From: Undibacterium cyanobacteriorum
GTDB taxonomy: Bacteria > Pseudomonadota > Gammaproteobacteria > Burkholderiales > Burkholderiaceae_D
Direction: 5' to 3'
Assembly (NCBI RefSeq): GCF_031326225.1
Contig: NZ_CP133720.1
Span: 4,474,648 to 4,538,647, forward strand
Length of the DNA: 64,000 bases
Positions 32,325 to 41,968 of this stretch are shown piece by piece (within the stretch, counting starts at the first letter, position 1; each line of letters begins with the position of its first letter). The notes under the pieces were generated by a model. The model was not told where the DNA came from, made no database searches, and saw only the letters and a list, made by a program, of their open reading frames with translations. The translations under genes and the position numbers were made by a program.

Positions 32325-35021
32325 TCAATAGCTAAAGCCGAAGCGTACGCCGAACATACGCGGTTCAACTGGTGCGTAGTTCATCTGTGCGCCAATACCT
32401 GAGCCACGCCAGTAAGCCGCTTTGCTATCGGTCGCATTACGGACATACAATTCGGCATGCCATGCATCGTCTGGTGCATCTAAACGCATCGATGCATCAA
32501 TCAAAGAGTATGCCTTTTGGAAGCGTCCAATATGGGCAAACTCATCATTGCGTACATCGAAGTAAGCCTTGTCACGCCAGTTCCACTTCACGTAAGGAAT
32601 CAAAGCAAAGCCGTTTGGCAAATCAAATTTCTGCGAGAAGTGCAACATCATCGTGCGACGCGGTGCGTTTGGCAGATTGTTGTTTGTCACATCGTACAAA
32701 CGCTTACCATTGTCTGGGCCGAGACCGTTGTAAACCGGTGCGCAGGGTGTCAAACCAAATTCAACACGGGCGTCGCAGTTGTAGTCATCACTGTAGGAAC
32801 CGTAATCATGAATCTTGGTATCTAACAATGTGAATGCACCGCCGATTTTGCCGCCTGGCCAAGGTTTGTAATCCCATTCCACTTCCAGACCACGAATCTT
32901 GGTGTTACCGACGTTGATCGTACGCCACGTTTCATACACGTCGCATTTCGGTTGATCAGAGGTACATGGTGCCGGCGGTACAAATTTGCTGACGAAGTAA
33001 GTACCAGTCAATTGCTGATCCTTATAGTTCATCGCGAATGCCACCGCAGACAAGCTCAATTTGTTTTCTAAGAACTTACCTTTGTAACCAATTTCAAAGT
33101 TCGTGACGAGTTCTGGTTTATACGGCAAGAAGGTTTCGACGTTGGCGGAACCGTCGGCACATTTACGCACATTCGGACCTGTGGCGTCGCCACCGCAACG
33201 CATCGTACGATCGCCAAAACCACCCGCTTTATAGCCTGTCGACAAAGAGGTGTAAGCCATTTCGTTCGGGTTGATTTGCGTTTGCAAGCCTAAGCGCCAG
33301 GTTGCCTTATGCCATTTTTCGCTATGGTCATTCTTACTTGGTGTGCCGTACAAATGGTATGCGGCTGCACTACCACCAGGGCCGTAGTCGAGATCATGAC
33401 CTTGTGGCAGACGATAGCCTGGCGTATTTGGTGTACCTGGGTCATAGCCGCCGTTATAGAACTCTTTCTGACCCCACCAGCCACCGAGGTTCAAACCATC
33501 TTTATCGGTCTTGCTATCAGCGCTGTAACGAGCACCGGCAGTGGCCGTCCATGTTGGCGCGAACTCCCAATCAGCCTGCGCGAAGATCGCTTTCGCATCA
33601 ACTTGGCGATTTGGCTGCGCATAGAAAGCGCCTGAAGCTAAACCGACTGGTGCACGATACAAATCAACCACTTCATAGTTGATTTGGTTTTTCTCATGCA
33701 TCCAGAACAAACCACCGACGTATTTCAAATCACCGATACGTTGTTTCAACTGCAGTTCGTGCACAGTAGAGACGTATTTAGAATCAACCGTTTGTTGATA
33801 CTGGTCGGACAGTGGCCAAGTACCCCAGTTATTACCGCCAGGGATGCTTGGATGGTCTTGGGTAATTTGGAAAGGCAATGCCGTCATATTGCCTTTGTCG
33901 TTGTCATACAGCTGACTACGACGTTGATCGGCTAATGCGAAGTTATAGTCGAGTACGGTGTCTTTATCGACATCCCAATTGACGTTCGTACGCAAAGTAC
34001 GAATCTTCATATCGGTCATGCCTGGCACGTTGATTTTCAAATCAAAACGGCCCCAGCCAGTTGGGCAAGCGTAACGTGTTCCGGCGACGGAATCACAGTC
34101 TTTAAATGCGGTACCGCCCGCGCCAGAATCTTGGAACTCTTCATACGTGGCACGCAAACGCAAGTCTCTATTGACTTTGTACAAAGCGGACAAACGCGCA
34201 GACCATTCGTTTTGATTAGTGTAGTAATCGCTAGGATCAACTTTGCGATTCCAACGTTGCATCACATCAGGAATGCCATCTGGTTTCCAACCTTTGGATG
34301 GCAAGTTCGCCTCACTAAAATCTTGCATCTGATTCGCATAACCATCACGCGTGACTTTCATGAACGACGCACGCAAGGCCAAGTCATCGCTGATCTTGAA
34401 GTTTTGAATCATATTCACTTGGCGTTTGTTGTAATTGCCAAGTTCGATTTCGGAACGACCGTAATTGCCTGCGAAGTCTGGTTTAGCGGAGATCACATTG
34501 ATCGTACCACCGGTGGAATTACGACCGAACAAGGTACCTTGTGGACCGCGCAAAATTTCGACTTGCTCAACGTCGAACATCAAGGCTTGAGCACCTTGTG
34601 GACGAGGTGAATACATACCATCAACGTGGAAGCCTACAGCAGGATCGCCGATCTCTGTGGTGTTACTTGATGTGATACCGCGAATCGTGACTTGAATCGC
34701 AGAGTCATTGGTTTGTACGATGGTGACGTTAGGTACTTCGTTTGCCAAATCCTTGGCACTTGTCACACCAAGACGGCTCAAGTTATCTTGGTTATAGGCA
34801 GTCACTGCCAACGGTGTTTTCAACAAAGAGGTTGAATAACGCGTCGCAGTAACTTGAACTTCTTGTACTTGCTCAGAATCTTTTTTGCTCTTCTTTGTAT
34901 CGGTGTTTTCGTTACTCTTGGTAGCGTCCGCCTGCTGTGCATATGCACCTGCATGCATCAACCCAAATGCGCCAGCAATTGCCATGCTCATTAAGGTACG
35001 TTTGGTTTTGGGATGGAACAT
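32325..35021 (-). CDS. TonB-dependent receptor of the glucan locus
   Basis: 898 aa. The signal peptide ends at AYAQQ (about residue 29). A TonB-box-like EVQVTATR (about residue 53) leads into a plug domain (SAKDLANEVPNVTIVQT, then EILRGPQGTLFGRNSTGGT) and a 22-strand-type barrel ending in the aromatic terminus FGVRFGFSY. GGAG before the ATG supports the start. Two LacI-type operators lie 386-464 nt upstream. With halogenase homologue 2 downstream and the shared operators, it is the probable outer-membrane importer of beta-gluco-oligosaccharides. Specificity is inferred from regulation only. Confidence 0.88.
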   Translation of the reverse strand: MFHPKTKRTLMSMAIAGAFGLMHAGAYAQQADATKSNENTDTKKSKKDSEQVQEVQVTATRYSTSLLKTPLAVTAYNQDNLSRLGVTSAKDLANEVPNVTIVQTNDSAIQVTIRGITSSNTTEIGDPAVGFHVDGMYSPRPQGAQALMFDVEQVEILRGPQGTLFGRNSTGGTINVISAKPDFAGNYGRSEIELGNYNKRQVNMIQNFKISDDLALRASFMKVTRDGYANQMQDFSEANLPSKGWKPDGIPDVMQRWNRKVDPSDYYTNQNEWSARLSALYKVNRDLRLRATYEEFQDSGAGGTAFKDCDSVAGTRYACPTGWGRFDLKINVPGMTDMKIRTLRTNVNWDVDKDTVLDYNFALADQRRSQLYDNDKGNMTALPFQITQDHPSIPGGNNWGTWPLSDQYQQTVDSKYVSTVHELQLKQRIGDLKYVGGLFWMHEKNQINYEVVDLYRAPVGLASGAFYAQPNRQVDAKAIFAQADWEFAPTWTATAGARYSADSKTDKDGLNLGGWWGQKEFYNGGYDPGTPNTPGYRLPQGHDLDYGPGGSAAAYHLYGTPSKNDHSEKWHKATWRLGLQTQINPNEMAYTSLSTGYKAGGFGDRTMRCGGDATGPNVRKCADGSANVETFLPYKPELVTNFEIGYKGKFLENKLSLSAVAFAMNYKDQQLTGTYFVSKFVPPAPCTSDQPKCDVYETWRTINVGNTKIRGLEVEWDYKPWPGGKIGGAFTLLDTKIHDYGSYSDDYNCDARVEFGLTPCAPVYNGLGPDNGKRLYDVTNNNLPNAPRRTMMLHFSQKFDLPNGFALIPYVKWNWRDKAYFDVRNDEFAHIGRFQKAYSLIDASMRLDAPDDAWHAELYVRNATDSKAAYWRGSGIGAQMNYAPVEPRMFGVRFGFSY

Positions 35022-35406
35022 TTGGTCTCCTTGATTTATCTTCGACCCGCTTCAGCATTATCTGCGCAAGTCATCTCCTGCACTACTGTCTCTTGTTGCT
35101 ACTTCTTTGTTTTTTATTTCTGCACCGATCGAACGGTGTCGATTACATTCACCATCAAGTAGGCCAAAGTTTTTTGCCGCGTCGTGCGTTACGACCGTGC
35201 CATCCACATTTATGCAGAACGAGGTAAATTCTGCCCACAGCCTCTTCGATCGATCTTATCTTTTACATCGGATGTTCTTGCTACTTGTTACTACAAGCGA
35301 CTACACCCTTCTACAAGTTTTGGGCCTTCAAGGTGCTTGGGTAAATCACCGATTGCTAGCCACGTCTTTCAAATCGTACAAATGGTGGGGAACAATTTTC
35401 AAATTA

Positions 35407-35484
35407 TGGAATCGTTTCCATTTGTGGATTGGAATATAGCATTCATCAAAAAAATGTGTCAACAAATTTTTGGAAACGTTACCA
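35407..35484. promoter_or_regulatory. Two LacI-type operators upstream of TonB receptor
   Basis: TGGAATCGTTTCCA at 35407-35420 and TGGAAACGTTACCA at 35471-35484 (in TTGGAAACGTTACCAA 35470-35485), centres 64 bp apart. They are identical in core to the GH5 and GH3 sites respectively. Confidence 0.75.
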
Positions 35485-35642
35485 ATTGGTGTATTTTCAC
35501 CACATTTTCATGGGTTTTGAAATGGCATGCGTCATGGTGATCTGCATAAAGCACCAAGATTCACGCATGACACTGTGATGCGAGCAGGGATTTATGCATA
35601 CGCTTAATCACTCACGAAGCAGATGAGTGCGGCTTGAATATC

Positions 35643-35812
35643 TGTGGATAACTTTGTGGGTAAATCTAAGGGAAAAAGATGCCGCACGGAATTTCACGAA
35701 AAACAAATTTAAGTTTGATCTCTAAGCAGTTGAATTTAAACATGAATTTAGAAAAATTCAATTGTTAAAGAATGTTTCCAAGAATAAATATGCTTGTGGA
35801 ATTTGTGGATAA
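35643..35812. other. Pair of perfect DnaA boxes
   Basis: TGTGGATAA at 35643-35651 and 35804-35812, the reverse of the 9-bp DnaA consensus TTATCCACA. The first continues as CTTTGTG, similar to the box context at 62181. No trio motif is seen nearby. Confidence 0.55.
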
Positions 35813-35854
35813 ACTTGTGAAGATTCTGATTTTTGCTTATCTTTTTTATCTTTT

Positions 35855-36295
35855 TTATTCAGCTTGAACTGCCGCCACCATGCGTTTGTGTTCGATCTTA
35901 GTACATCGATCCATCACCACCGCAATGCCAGCTTTCGCGGCCGCTTCAGCCGCCTCTTCATGGATCACACCGAGCTGCATCCAAATCATAGGCAGTCCTA
36001 AATTCTGCACTTCGGTGACGATTGCAGGAATCTCTTCAGACTTTCGAAAACAATCAACGATGTCGATCTGCGGATAGACTTGTTTCGCCGCCGCTAGATC
36101 CACAAAACAGGCGACGCCTTCAATACTCTGCCCCGCCAATACAGGATTCACACCGAGCACGGTGTAGCCCTGCTCTTGCAGATATTGCGCCACCTTGAAA
36201 CTATCGCGCTCAGGCTTATTCGACAGTCCAACAATCGCTATCACTTTTGCGGTGTTTAAGAGCGCATCGATTTCAGATTCATTGAGAGTGTGCAT
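35855..36295 (-). CDS. CoA-binding (YccU-type) protein
   Basis: 146 aa, a single Rossmann CoA-binding domain: VIAIVGLSNKPERDSFKVAQ, GYTVLGVNPV, then DIVDCFRKSEEIP and MIWMQLGVIHEEAA. This is the free-standing form related to the N-terminal domain of succinyl-CoA synthetase. Function is unknown beyond nucleotide/CoA binding. Single gene, transcribed in the same direction as the ATP synthase operon but beyond its terminator. Confidence 0.85.
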   Translation of the reverse strand: MHTLNESEIDALLNTAKVIAIVGLSNKPERDSFKVAQYLQEQGYTVLGVNPVLAGQSIEGVACFVDLAAAKQVYPQIDIVDCFRKSEEIPAIVTEVQNLGLPMIWMQLGVIHEEAAEAAAKAGIAVVMDRCTKIEHKRMVAAVQAE

Positions 36296-36361
36296 ATGAT
36301 TTTCAGAGAGATTTTTTCAAACAGAGAACCGCATCAACAAGCGATCAACACCGCACAAATA

Positions 36362-36387
36362 ACAAAGGCAGCCTAAGCTGCCTTTGT
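36362..36387 (-). terminator. Terminator of the ATP synthase operon
   Basis: Stem AAAGGCAGC/GCTGCCTTT (36364-36372/36377-36385), extendable to 11 bp, loop CTAA, with TTTGTTATTTG following on the minus strand; about 50 nt after the atpC stop. Confidence 0.85.
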
Positions 36388-36438
36388 CTTCGTGCATTTG
36401 CTACGTGAGCACTGAAATTCCTATCGAGTCCGATGGAA

Positions 36439-36861
36439 TTAGCGCTTAGAACGCAATTTCTGAATCGCTGCCAATTGTGCGATCGCTGATGCCAACTCGG
36501 CTTGTGCTTGCGCATAGTCGATGCTCGCTTCGCGATTAACCAAAGCTTCTTCTGCTAATTTCTTCGCTTCCAAAGCTTTTGCTTCATCAAGATCAGCGCC
36601 ACGGATCGCTGTATCTGCCAACACGGTAACTGTATCAGGTTGAACTTCAAGGATACCGCCAGCAACGAATACGAATTCGTCTTCAGCTTTACCTTCTACC
36701 TTAATACGCACTGCGCCTGGCTTAATACGCGTGATCAATGGAGTGTGCTTTGGATAGATACCCAACTCACCTGATTCACCCGGCAACGCGACGAACAAAG
36801 CTTCGCCAGAAAAGATATTCTCTTCTGCAGAAACCACGTCAACGTGAATAGTATGTGCCAT
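36439..36861 (-). CDS. atpC: ATP synthase epsilon subunit
   Basis: 140 aa. The N-terminal beta-sandwich (HVDVVSAEENIFSGEALFVA, GELGIYPKHTPLI) and C-terminal two-helix domain (ALVNREASIDYAQAQAELAS) are complete. It forms part of the F1 central stalk and modulates ATPase activity. Last gene of the operon; the 96-nt gap after atpD contains a GC-rich hairpin (about 36883-36920). Confidence 0.95.
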   Translation of the reverse strand: MAHTIHVDVVSAEENIFSGEALFVALPGESGELGIYPKHTPLITRIKPGAVRIKVEGKAEDEFVFVAGGILEVQPDTVTVLADTAIRGADLDEAKALEAKKLAEEALVNREASIDYAQAQAELASAIAQLAAIQKLRSKR

Positions 36862-36957
36862 GTGCTAACCTTTTTAATTTGCTGCCCCTCCCCCGAGTTT
36901 AAGACTCTAGAGAGGGGGGCTTCATTCTTTACCGATCACGAGATCGATCAAGAATAA

Positions 36958-38361
36958 TTAAGCTGCCATTTTCTTCGCTTTTTCGATCGCTTCGTCGATT
37001 GTACCTACCATGTAGAACGCTTGTTCTGGCAAGTGATCGAGTTCACCGGATGCAATCATCTTGAAGCCTTTGATTGTATCTTTCAGTGAAACGTATTTAC
37101 CTGGGGAACCAGTAAACACCTCAGCAACGTGGAAAGGCTGAGACAAGAAACGTTGCATCTTACGTGCACGAGCAACGATCAACTTATCTTCAGGAGCCAA
37201 TTCGTCCATACCCAAAATCGCGATAATGTCACGCAATTCTTTATAGCGTTGCAAAGTACCTTGAACAGCGCGTGCTGTTTCATAGTGCTCTTGACCAACA
37301 ACTTGTGGGTCCAACTGACGGGATGTGGAATCCAATGGATCAACCGCTGGGTAAATACCCAAAGATGCGATGTCACGAGACAAAACAACGGTGGAATCCA
37401 AGTGAGCAAACGTTGTCGCTGGGGATGGATCTGTCAAGTCATCCGCTGGAACGTAAACTGCTTGAATAGAAGTAATAGAACCAGTCTTAGTGGAAGTAAT
37501 ACGTTCTTGCAAACGGCCCATTTCTTCAGCCAATGTAGGTTGGTAACCCACCGCGGAAGGCATACGGCCCAACAAAGCGGAAACTTCAGTACCAGCCAAT
37601 GTGTAACGATAGATGTTATCGACGAAGAACAAAACGTCTTTACCTTCGTCACGGAAACCTTCCGCAATCGTCAAACCAGTCAAAGCAACGCGCAAACGGT
37701 TACCTGGTGGTTCATTCATCTGACCGTACACCATCGCTACTTTGGAATCTTCAGGCTTTTCCAAGTTAACAACGTTAGCGTCAGCCATTTCGTGGTAGAA
37801 GTCATTACCTTCACGAGTACGTTCACCAACACCAGCAAACACGGACAAACCACTGTGTGCTTTAGCGATGTTGTTGATCAACTCCATCATGTTAACGGTC
37901 TTACCAACACCCGCACCACCGAACAAACCGACTTTACCACCCTTCGCAAATGGGCAAACCAAGTCAATAACTTTGATACCGGTTTCCAACAATTCTTGCG
38001 ATGGAGAGAGTTCGTCGTAAGCAGGTGCTTTACGGTGGATAGATGCTTGTGATTCACGGCTAACCGGACCACATTCATCAATTGGGTTACCCAATACGTC
38101 CATAATACGGCCCAATGTTGCTTTGCCGGTTGGAACCATAATTGGTTTACCTGTGTTGCTAATCATCATGCCGCGACGCAAACCATCAGATGTACCCAAA
38201 GCAATCGTACGGACGATACCGTCACCCAATTGCTGTTGGACTTCCAATGTCAGATCGGAGCCTTCCATTTTCAAGGCATCGTAAACCTTAGGCATCGCGT
38301 CGCGTGGAAATTCAACGTCCACAACAGCGCCGATACACTGAACGATTTTGCCATTAGCCAT
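36958..38361 (-). CDS. atpD: ATP synthase beta subunit
   Basis: 467 aa. Catalytic F1 subunit. Walker A GGAGVGKTV, the catalytic Glu in GERTREGND, Walker B VLFFVDNIYRYT and the DELSEED-like MDELAPEDK are visible. An antisense frame of 307 codons over this gene is a by-product of its codon use. Separated from atpG by 30 nt. Confidence 0.97.
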   Translation of the reverse strand: MANGKIVQCIGAVVDVEFPRDAMPKVYDALKMEGSDLTLEVQQQLGDGIVRTIALGTSDGLRRGMMISNTGKPIMVPTGKATLGRIMDVLGNPIDECGPVSRESQASIHRKAPAYDELSPSQELLETGIKVIDLVCPFAKGGKVGLFGGAGVGKTVNMMELINNIAKAHSGLSVFAGVGERTREGNDFYHEMADANVVNLEKPEDSKVAMVYGQMNEPPGNRLRVALTGLTIAEGFRDEGKDVLFFVDNIYRYTLAGTEVSALLGRMPSAVGYQPTLAEEMGRLQERITSTKTGSITSIQAVYVPADDLTDPSPATTFAHLDSTVVLSRDIASLGIYPAVDPLDSTSRQLDPQVVGQEHYETARAVQGTLQRYKELRDIIAILGMDELAPEDKLIVARARKMQRFLSQPFHVAEVFTGSPGKYVSLKDTIKGFKMIASGELDHLPEQAFYMVGTIDEAIEKAKKMAA

Positions 38362-38391
38362 GTTCGTTCCTTCAATAATATTAAAATTCGT

Positions 38392-39261
38392 TTAAACCGC
38401 TGCCGCGCCGGCGACGATTTCGGAGAGCTCTTTTGTAATTGCAGCTTGACGGGTTTTGTTATAAACCAGTTTAAGCTCGGCAATCACATTACCCGCGTTA
38501 TCACTTGCTGCTTTCATCGCCACCATACGTGCCGATTGTTCAGACGCCATGTTTTCTGCAACCGCTTGATAAATCAAAGCTTCAACATAACGCACCAACA
38601 ATTCATCGATCACGGTTGCCGCATCAGGTTCGTACAAGTAATCCCATGCATGGGAAGACTTATCCGCTTCGAGCTTGTCCGATGTCAGAGGCAATAACTG
38701 CTCTAACACTGGTTCTTGCTTCATCGTGTTAATGAATTTGGTGTAGCACAAGTAGACCGCGTCGAGCTCGCCTTCCTGATAGGCATCCAGCAAAACTTTG
38801 ACTGGACCAATCAATTTATCGAGGTGAGGTGTATCGCCCAATTGCACTGCGTGCGATACCACTTTTCCACCTACACGATTCAGGAAGCCGAGACCTTTAT
38901 TACCAATCGCGACCGCTTCAATTTTTAAACCCTTACCTTCGAGTTCACGCATTTTGTTAGTAACAAGACGCAAGACGTTGGTGTTCAAACCACCGCACAA
39001 GCCTTTGTCTGTCGTTACCACGATCAAGCCAATCTTCTTGGCTTGATCTTGTTGAACCATGAAAGGATGCGTGTACTCTGGGTTGGCTTGTGACAAGTTA
39101 GCTGCGATATTACGAATCTTGTCACTGTAGGGACGAGCAGCACGCATTCTGTCCTGCGCTTTGCGCATTTTAGAAGCGGCAACCATTTCCATCGCCTTAG
39201 TGATCTTCTTCGTATTCTCTACGCTCTTGATCTTGCCACGTATCTCTTTACCTGCAGCCAT
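38392..39261 (-). CDS. atpG: ATP synthase gamma subunit
   Basis: 289 aa. The N-terminal coiled-coil start GKEIRGKIKSVENTKKITKA and the C-terminal NAGNVIAELKLVYNKTRQAA form the rotor shaft; GLCGGLNTN is the conserved Rossmann-part motif. Central stalk of F1. Sits between atpA and atpD as in all F-type operons. Confidence 0.96.
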   Translation of the reverse strand: MAAGKEIRGKIKSVENTKKITKAMEMVAASKMRKAQDRMRAARPYSDKIRNIAANLSQANPEYTHPFMVQQDQAKKIGLIVVTTDKGLCGGLNTNVLRLVTNKMRELEGKGLKIEAVAIGNKGLGFLNRVGGKVVSHAVQLGDTPHLDKLIGPVKVLLDAYQEGELDAVYLCYTKFINTMKQEPVLEQLLPLTSDKLEADKSSHAWDYLYEPDAATVIDELLVRYVEALIYQAVAENMASEQSARMVAMKAASDNAGNVIAELKLVYNKTRQAAITKELSEIVAGAAAV

Positions 39262-39290
39262 GAGTATTGACTCCTTTTAGCTACGGTAAA

Positions 39291-40832
39291 TTAAAATGCG
39301 CCGGATTTTTTGAAATCAGCAATTGCGGCAGCCATGGCAGCTTCGCCATCTTTGTCCATTTGCTTGGTTTCTTCGATCTTTTGCAACAACGCTGCTTGGT
39401 TAGTCTTCAAATGGTTATGCATACCGGATTCGAAAGCCAATACTTTCTTCACTGGTACATCATCCAAGAAGCCCTTGTTCACAGCGAACAAACTTGCAGC
39501 CATCAAGGAGATTGGCAATGGTGCGTACTGAGCTTGTTTCAACAATTCAGTCACGCGTGCACCACGATCCAACTGCTTGCGTGTTGCCTCGTCCAAGTCA
39601 GACGCGAACTGCGCAAACGCAGCCAATTCACGATACTGCGCCAAGTCAGTACGAATACCACCGGACAAGTTCTTGATAACTTTAGTCTGAGCAGCACCAC
39701 CCACGCGAGACACGGAAATACCCGCGTTAATCGCTGGACGAATACCGGAGTTGAACAAGGAAGTTTCCAAGAAGATCTGACCGTCAGTAATCGAAATTAC
39801 GTTGGTTGGAACGAACGCAGAAACGTCACCTGCTTGAGTTTCAATGATAGGCAATGCAGTCAAAGAACCAGTCTTACCTTTTACAGCACCATTTGTGAAT
39901 GCTTCAACGTAGTCTGGATTAACACGTGCTGCACGTTCCAACAAACGGGAGTGCAAATAGAACACGTCACCTGGATACGCTTCACGACCTGGTGGACGGC
40001 GCAACAACAGGGAAACCTGACGGTAAGCAACCGCTTGCTTGGACAAATCGTCATACACGATCAAAGCATCTTCGCCACGATCACGGAAGTATTCGCCCAT
40101 TGCGCAACCAGAGTACGCAGAAACGTATTGCATCGCTGCAGATTCAGATGCAGTCGCTGCCACAACGATGGTGTATTCCATCGCGCCGTGTGCTTCCAAA
40201 GCGCGCACAACGTTTTTAATGGAAGATGCTTTTTGACCAATCGCTACATAGATACATGTAACGCCTTGACCTTTTTGATTGATGATAGAGTCAATCGCAA
40301 CAGCTGTCTTACCAGTTTGACGATCGCCAATGATCAATTCACGTTGACCACGACCAACTGGAACCATGGAGTCGATAGACTTCAAACCAGTTTGCAATGG
40401 TTGGGAAACGGATTGACGAGCAATAACGCCTGGAGCGATCTTTTCGATCGGAGCTGTCAAACTTGTGTTGATTGGACCTTTACCGTCGATTGGTTGACCC
40501 AATGCATTGACCACGCGGCCACGCAATTCAGGACCAATTGGTACTTCCAAAATACGACCAGTACATTTCACTGTGTCGCCTTCGGAAATGTGTTCGTAGT
40601 CACCGAGAATAACGGCACCAACGGAATCACGTTCCAAGTTCAAAGCCAGACCAAATGTATTGCCTGGGAATTCCAACATCTCACCTTGCATCGCATCGGA
40701 CAAACCGTGGATGCGGCAGATGCCGTCGGTAACGGAAATAACCGTACCTTGATTACGAATCTCAGCGCTGTCACCAAGGCCTTGGATACGGCTCTTGATC
40801 AACTCGCTGATTTCTGATGGGTTGAGTTGCAT
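39291..40832 (-). CDS. atpA: ATP synthase alpha subunit
   Basis: 513 aa. Non-catalytic nucleotide-binding F1 subunit. Walker A GDRQTGKTA, VYVAIGQK-type block (CIYVAIGQKASSIKNV), DDLSKQAVAYRQVSLLLRRP and the arginine finger region SVSRVGGAAQTK are intact. The 516-codon frame on the opposite strand is an artefact of strong codon bias. Confidence 0.97.
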   Translation of the reverse strand: MQLNPSEISELIKSRIQGLGDSAEIRNQGTVISVTDGICRIHGLSDAMQGEMLEFPGNTFGLALNLERDSVGAVILGDYEHISEGDTVKCTGRILEVPIGPELRGRVVNALGQPIDGKGPINTSLTAPIEKIAPGVIARQSVSQPLQTGLKSIDSMVPVGRGQRELIIGDRQTGKTAVAIDSIINQKGQGVTCIYVAIGQKASSIKNVVRALEAHGAMEYTIVVAATASESAAMQYVSAYSGCAMGEYFRDRGEDALIVYDDLSKQAVAYRQVSLLLRRPPGREAYPGDVFYLHSRLLERAARVNPDYVEAFTNGAVKGKTGSLTALPIIETQAGDVSAFVPTNVISITDGQIFLETSLFNSGIRPAINAGISVSRVGGAAQTKVIKNLSGGIRTDLAQYRELAAFAQFASDLDEATRKQLDRGARVTELLKQAQYAPLPISLMAASLFAVNKGFLDDVPVKKVLAFESGMHNHLKTNQAALLQKIEETKQMDKDGEAAMAAAIADFKKSGAF

Positions 40833-40883
40833 ACAAACTCCTAAAATTGTTTCAGTACTTAAACAGCTTGCGCCACCAAGGGC

Positions 40884-41417
40884 TTAAGCTGTCAAAGCGT
40901 TGTGCATCTGTTGCAGCTTGGCACGAACCGAAGTATCCAGCACTTGATCACCAACCACGATACGCACACCACCGATCAAAGAAGAATCGACTTTGATTGT
41001 TGGGTGCAATTTGCGACCAAATTTCTTTTCCAATGTTGCTGTCAAATCGCTTACTTGTGCTGCAGACATGTCGAAAGCGCTCGTGATTTCCGCATCAGCA
41101 GCGCCAGCGTCGGCGTTCTGCAAAGCGTGAAATTGTGCTGCGATTTCAGGCAACAAAGTTAAACGGTCATATTCAGTCAAAGTGTTGATGAAGTTCTTCG
41201 CTTCAGCAGTTACTGTTGACTTCAACACGGACAAGAAAGCCTCAGCAGTTTGCGCTGCGGAGACTTTGGGGTTGTGTGCAAGAGCCACTACATCTGGATG
41301 TGCCGCAGCTTGCGCCATCTCGGCAACTAGTTCCGACCAAGCGGACAAGTTGCCGGATTTAGCAACGCGATACAACGCTTCTGCGTATGGACGAGCGATC
41401 GTTGCGAGTTCAGCCAT
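40884..41417 (-). CDS. atpH: ATP synthase delta subunit
   Basis: 177 aa. Peripheral-stalk OSCP-type subunit: N-terminal helix bundle TIARPYAEALYRVA and the C-terminal LIGGVRIVVGDQVLDTSVRA motif. Begins 2 nt after the atpF stop. Confidence 0.95.
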   Translation of the reverse strand: MAELATIARPYAEALYRVAKSGNLSAWSELVAEMAQAAAHPDVVALAHNPKVSAAQTAEAFLSVLKSTVTAEAKNFINTLTEYDRLTLLPEIAAQFHALQNADAGAADAEITSAFDMSAAQVSDLTATLEKKFGRKLHPTIKVDSSLIGGVRIVVGDQVLDTSVRAKLQQMHNALTA

Positions 41418-41419
41418 GA

Positions 41420-41890
41420 TTAGAGCTCAGTCTTCAATTGGTTGAGCAAATCTGCATGAGCCGCTGCATTCACTTCGCGCTTCAAGATTTGCTCTGCGCC
41501 TTTGACTGCCAAAGCAGCAACTTGGTCGCGCAATTCTTCACGTGCTTTCGTGACTTGATTTGCAGCTTCTGCTTGCGCAGCAGCGATGATACGTGCCGCT
41601 TCTGCATTTGCAGCGTTCTTAGCTTCTTCGATGATCAGTTGTCCACGCTTTTCAGCGTTAGCAACTTGTTTTACACCTTCTTCGCGAGCCGTTGCCAATT
41701 CGAGCTGAACTTTTTTCTCAGCTTCTTTCATGGCAGCTTGGCCTTGATCTGCAGCCGCCAAACCGTCAGCGATTTTCTTTCTGCGATCATCGATGGCGCC
41801 GATCAACGGTGGCCATACGAATTTCATGGTGAACCAAGCGAGGACGAAAAATACGACCGCTTGGTACCACATTGTTTGATTAAGATTCAT
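41420..41890 (-). CDS. atpF: ATP synthase b subunit
   Basis: 156 aa. One N-terminal membrane helix (MWYQAVVFFVLAWFTMKFVW) and a long Ala/Glu/Lys-rich coiled coil that forms the stator with delta. Single copy, so a homodimer is expected. Confidence 0.95.
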   Translation of the reverse strand: MNLNQTMWYQAVVFFVLAWFTMKFVWPPLIGAIDDRRKKIADGLAAADQGQAAMKEAEKKVQLELATAREEGVKQVANAEKRGQLIIEEAKNAANAEAARIIAAAQAEAANQVTKAREELRDQVAALAVKGAEQILKREVNAAAHADLLNQLKTEL

Positions 41891-41968
41891 GTCGTTTCCT
41901 TGTCTGAATTATCGTTCCGCAGATGCTGGACGAAAGCGCCAGCACCACGGTAGAAGAAGGAAATTCAA

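Larger units (their letters stand above)
35022..35854. other. 833-nt gene-free region with operators and DnaA boxes
   Basis: No credible coding frame. It contains the receptor promoter region, two LacI-type operators (35407 and 35471), and two perfect DnaA boxes (35643-35651 and 35804-35812, TGTGGATAA) in AT-rich DNA just after the CoA-binding protein gene's stop codon. Confidence 0.6.

Noticed and set aside
37129..38052. 307-codon open frame opposite atpD
   Set aside because: Same reason: antisense of a highly biased essential gene, with unnatural composition and no ribosome site.
39267..40817. 516-codon open frame on the plus strand opposite atpA
   Set aside because: atpA is unmistakable on minus. 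The antisense frame is Cys/His/Trp/Gln-rich nonsense without domains, a result of strong codon bias.
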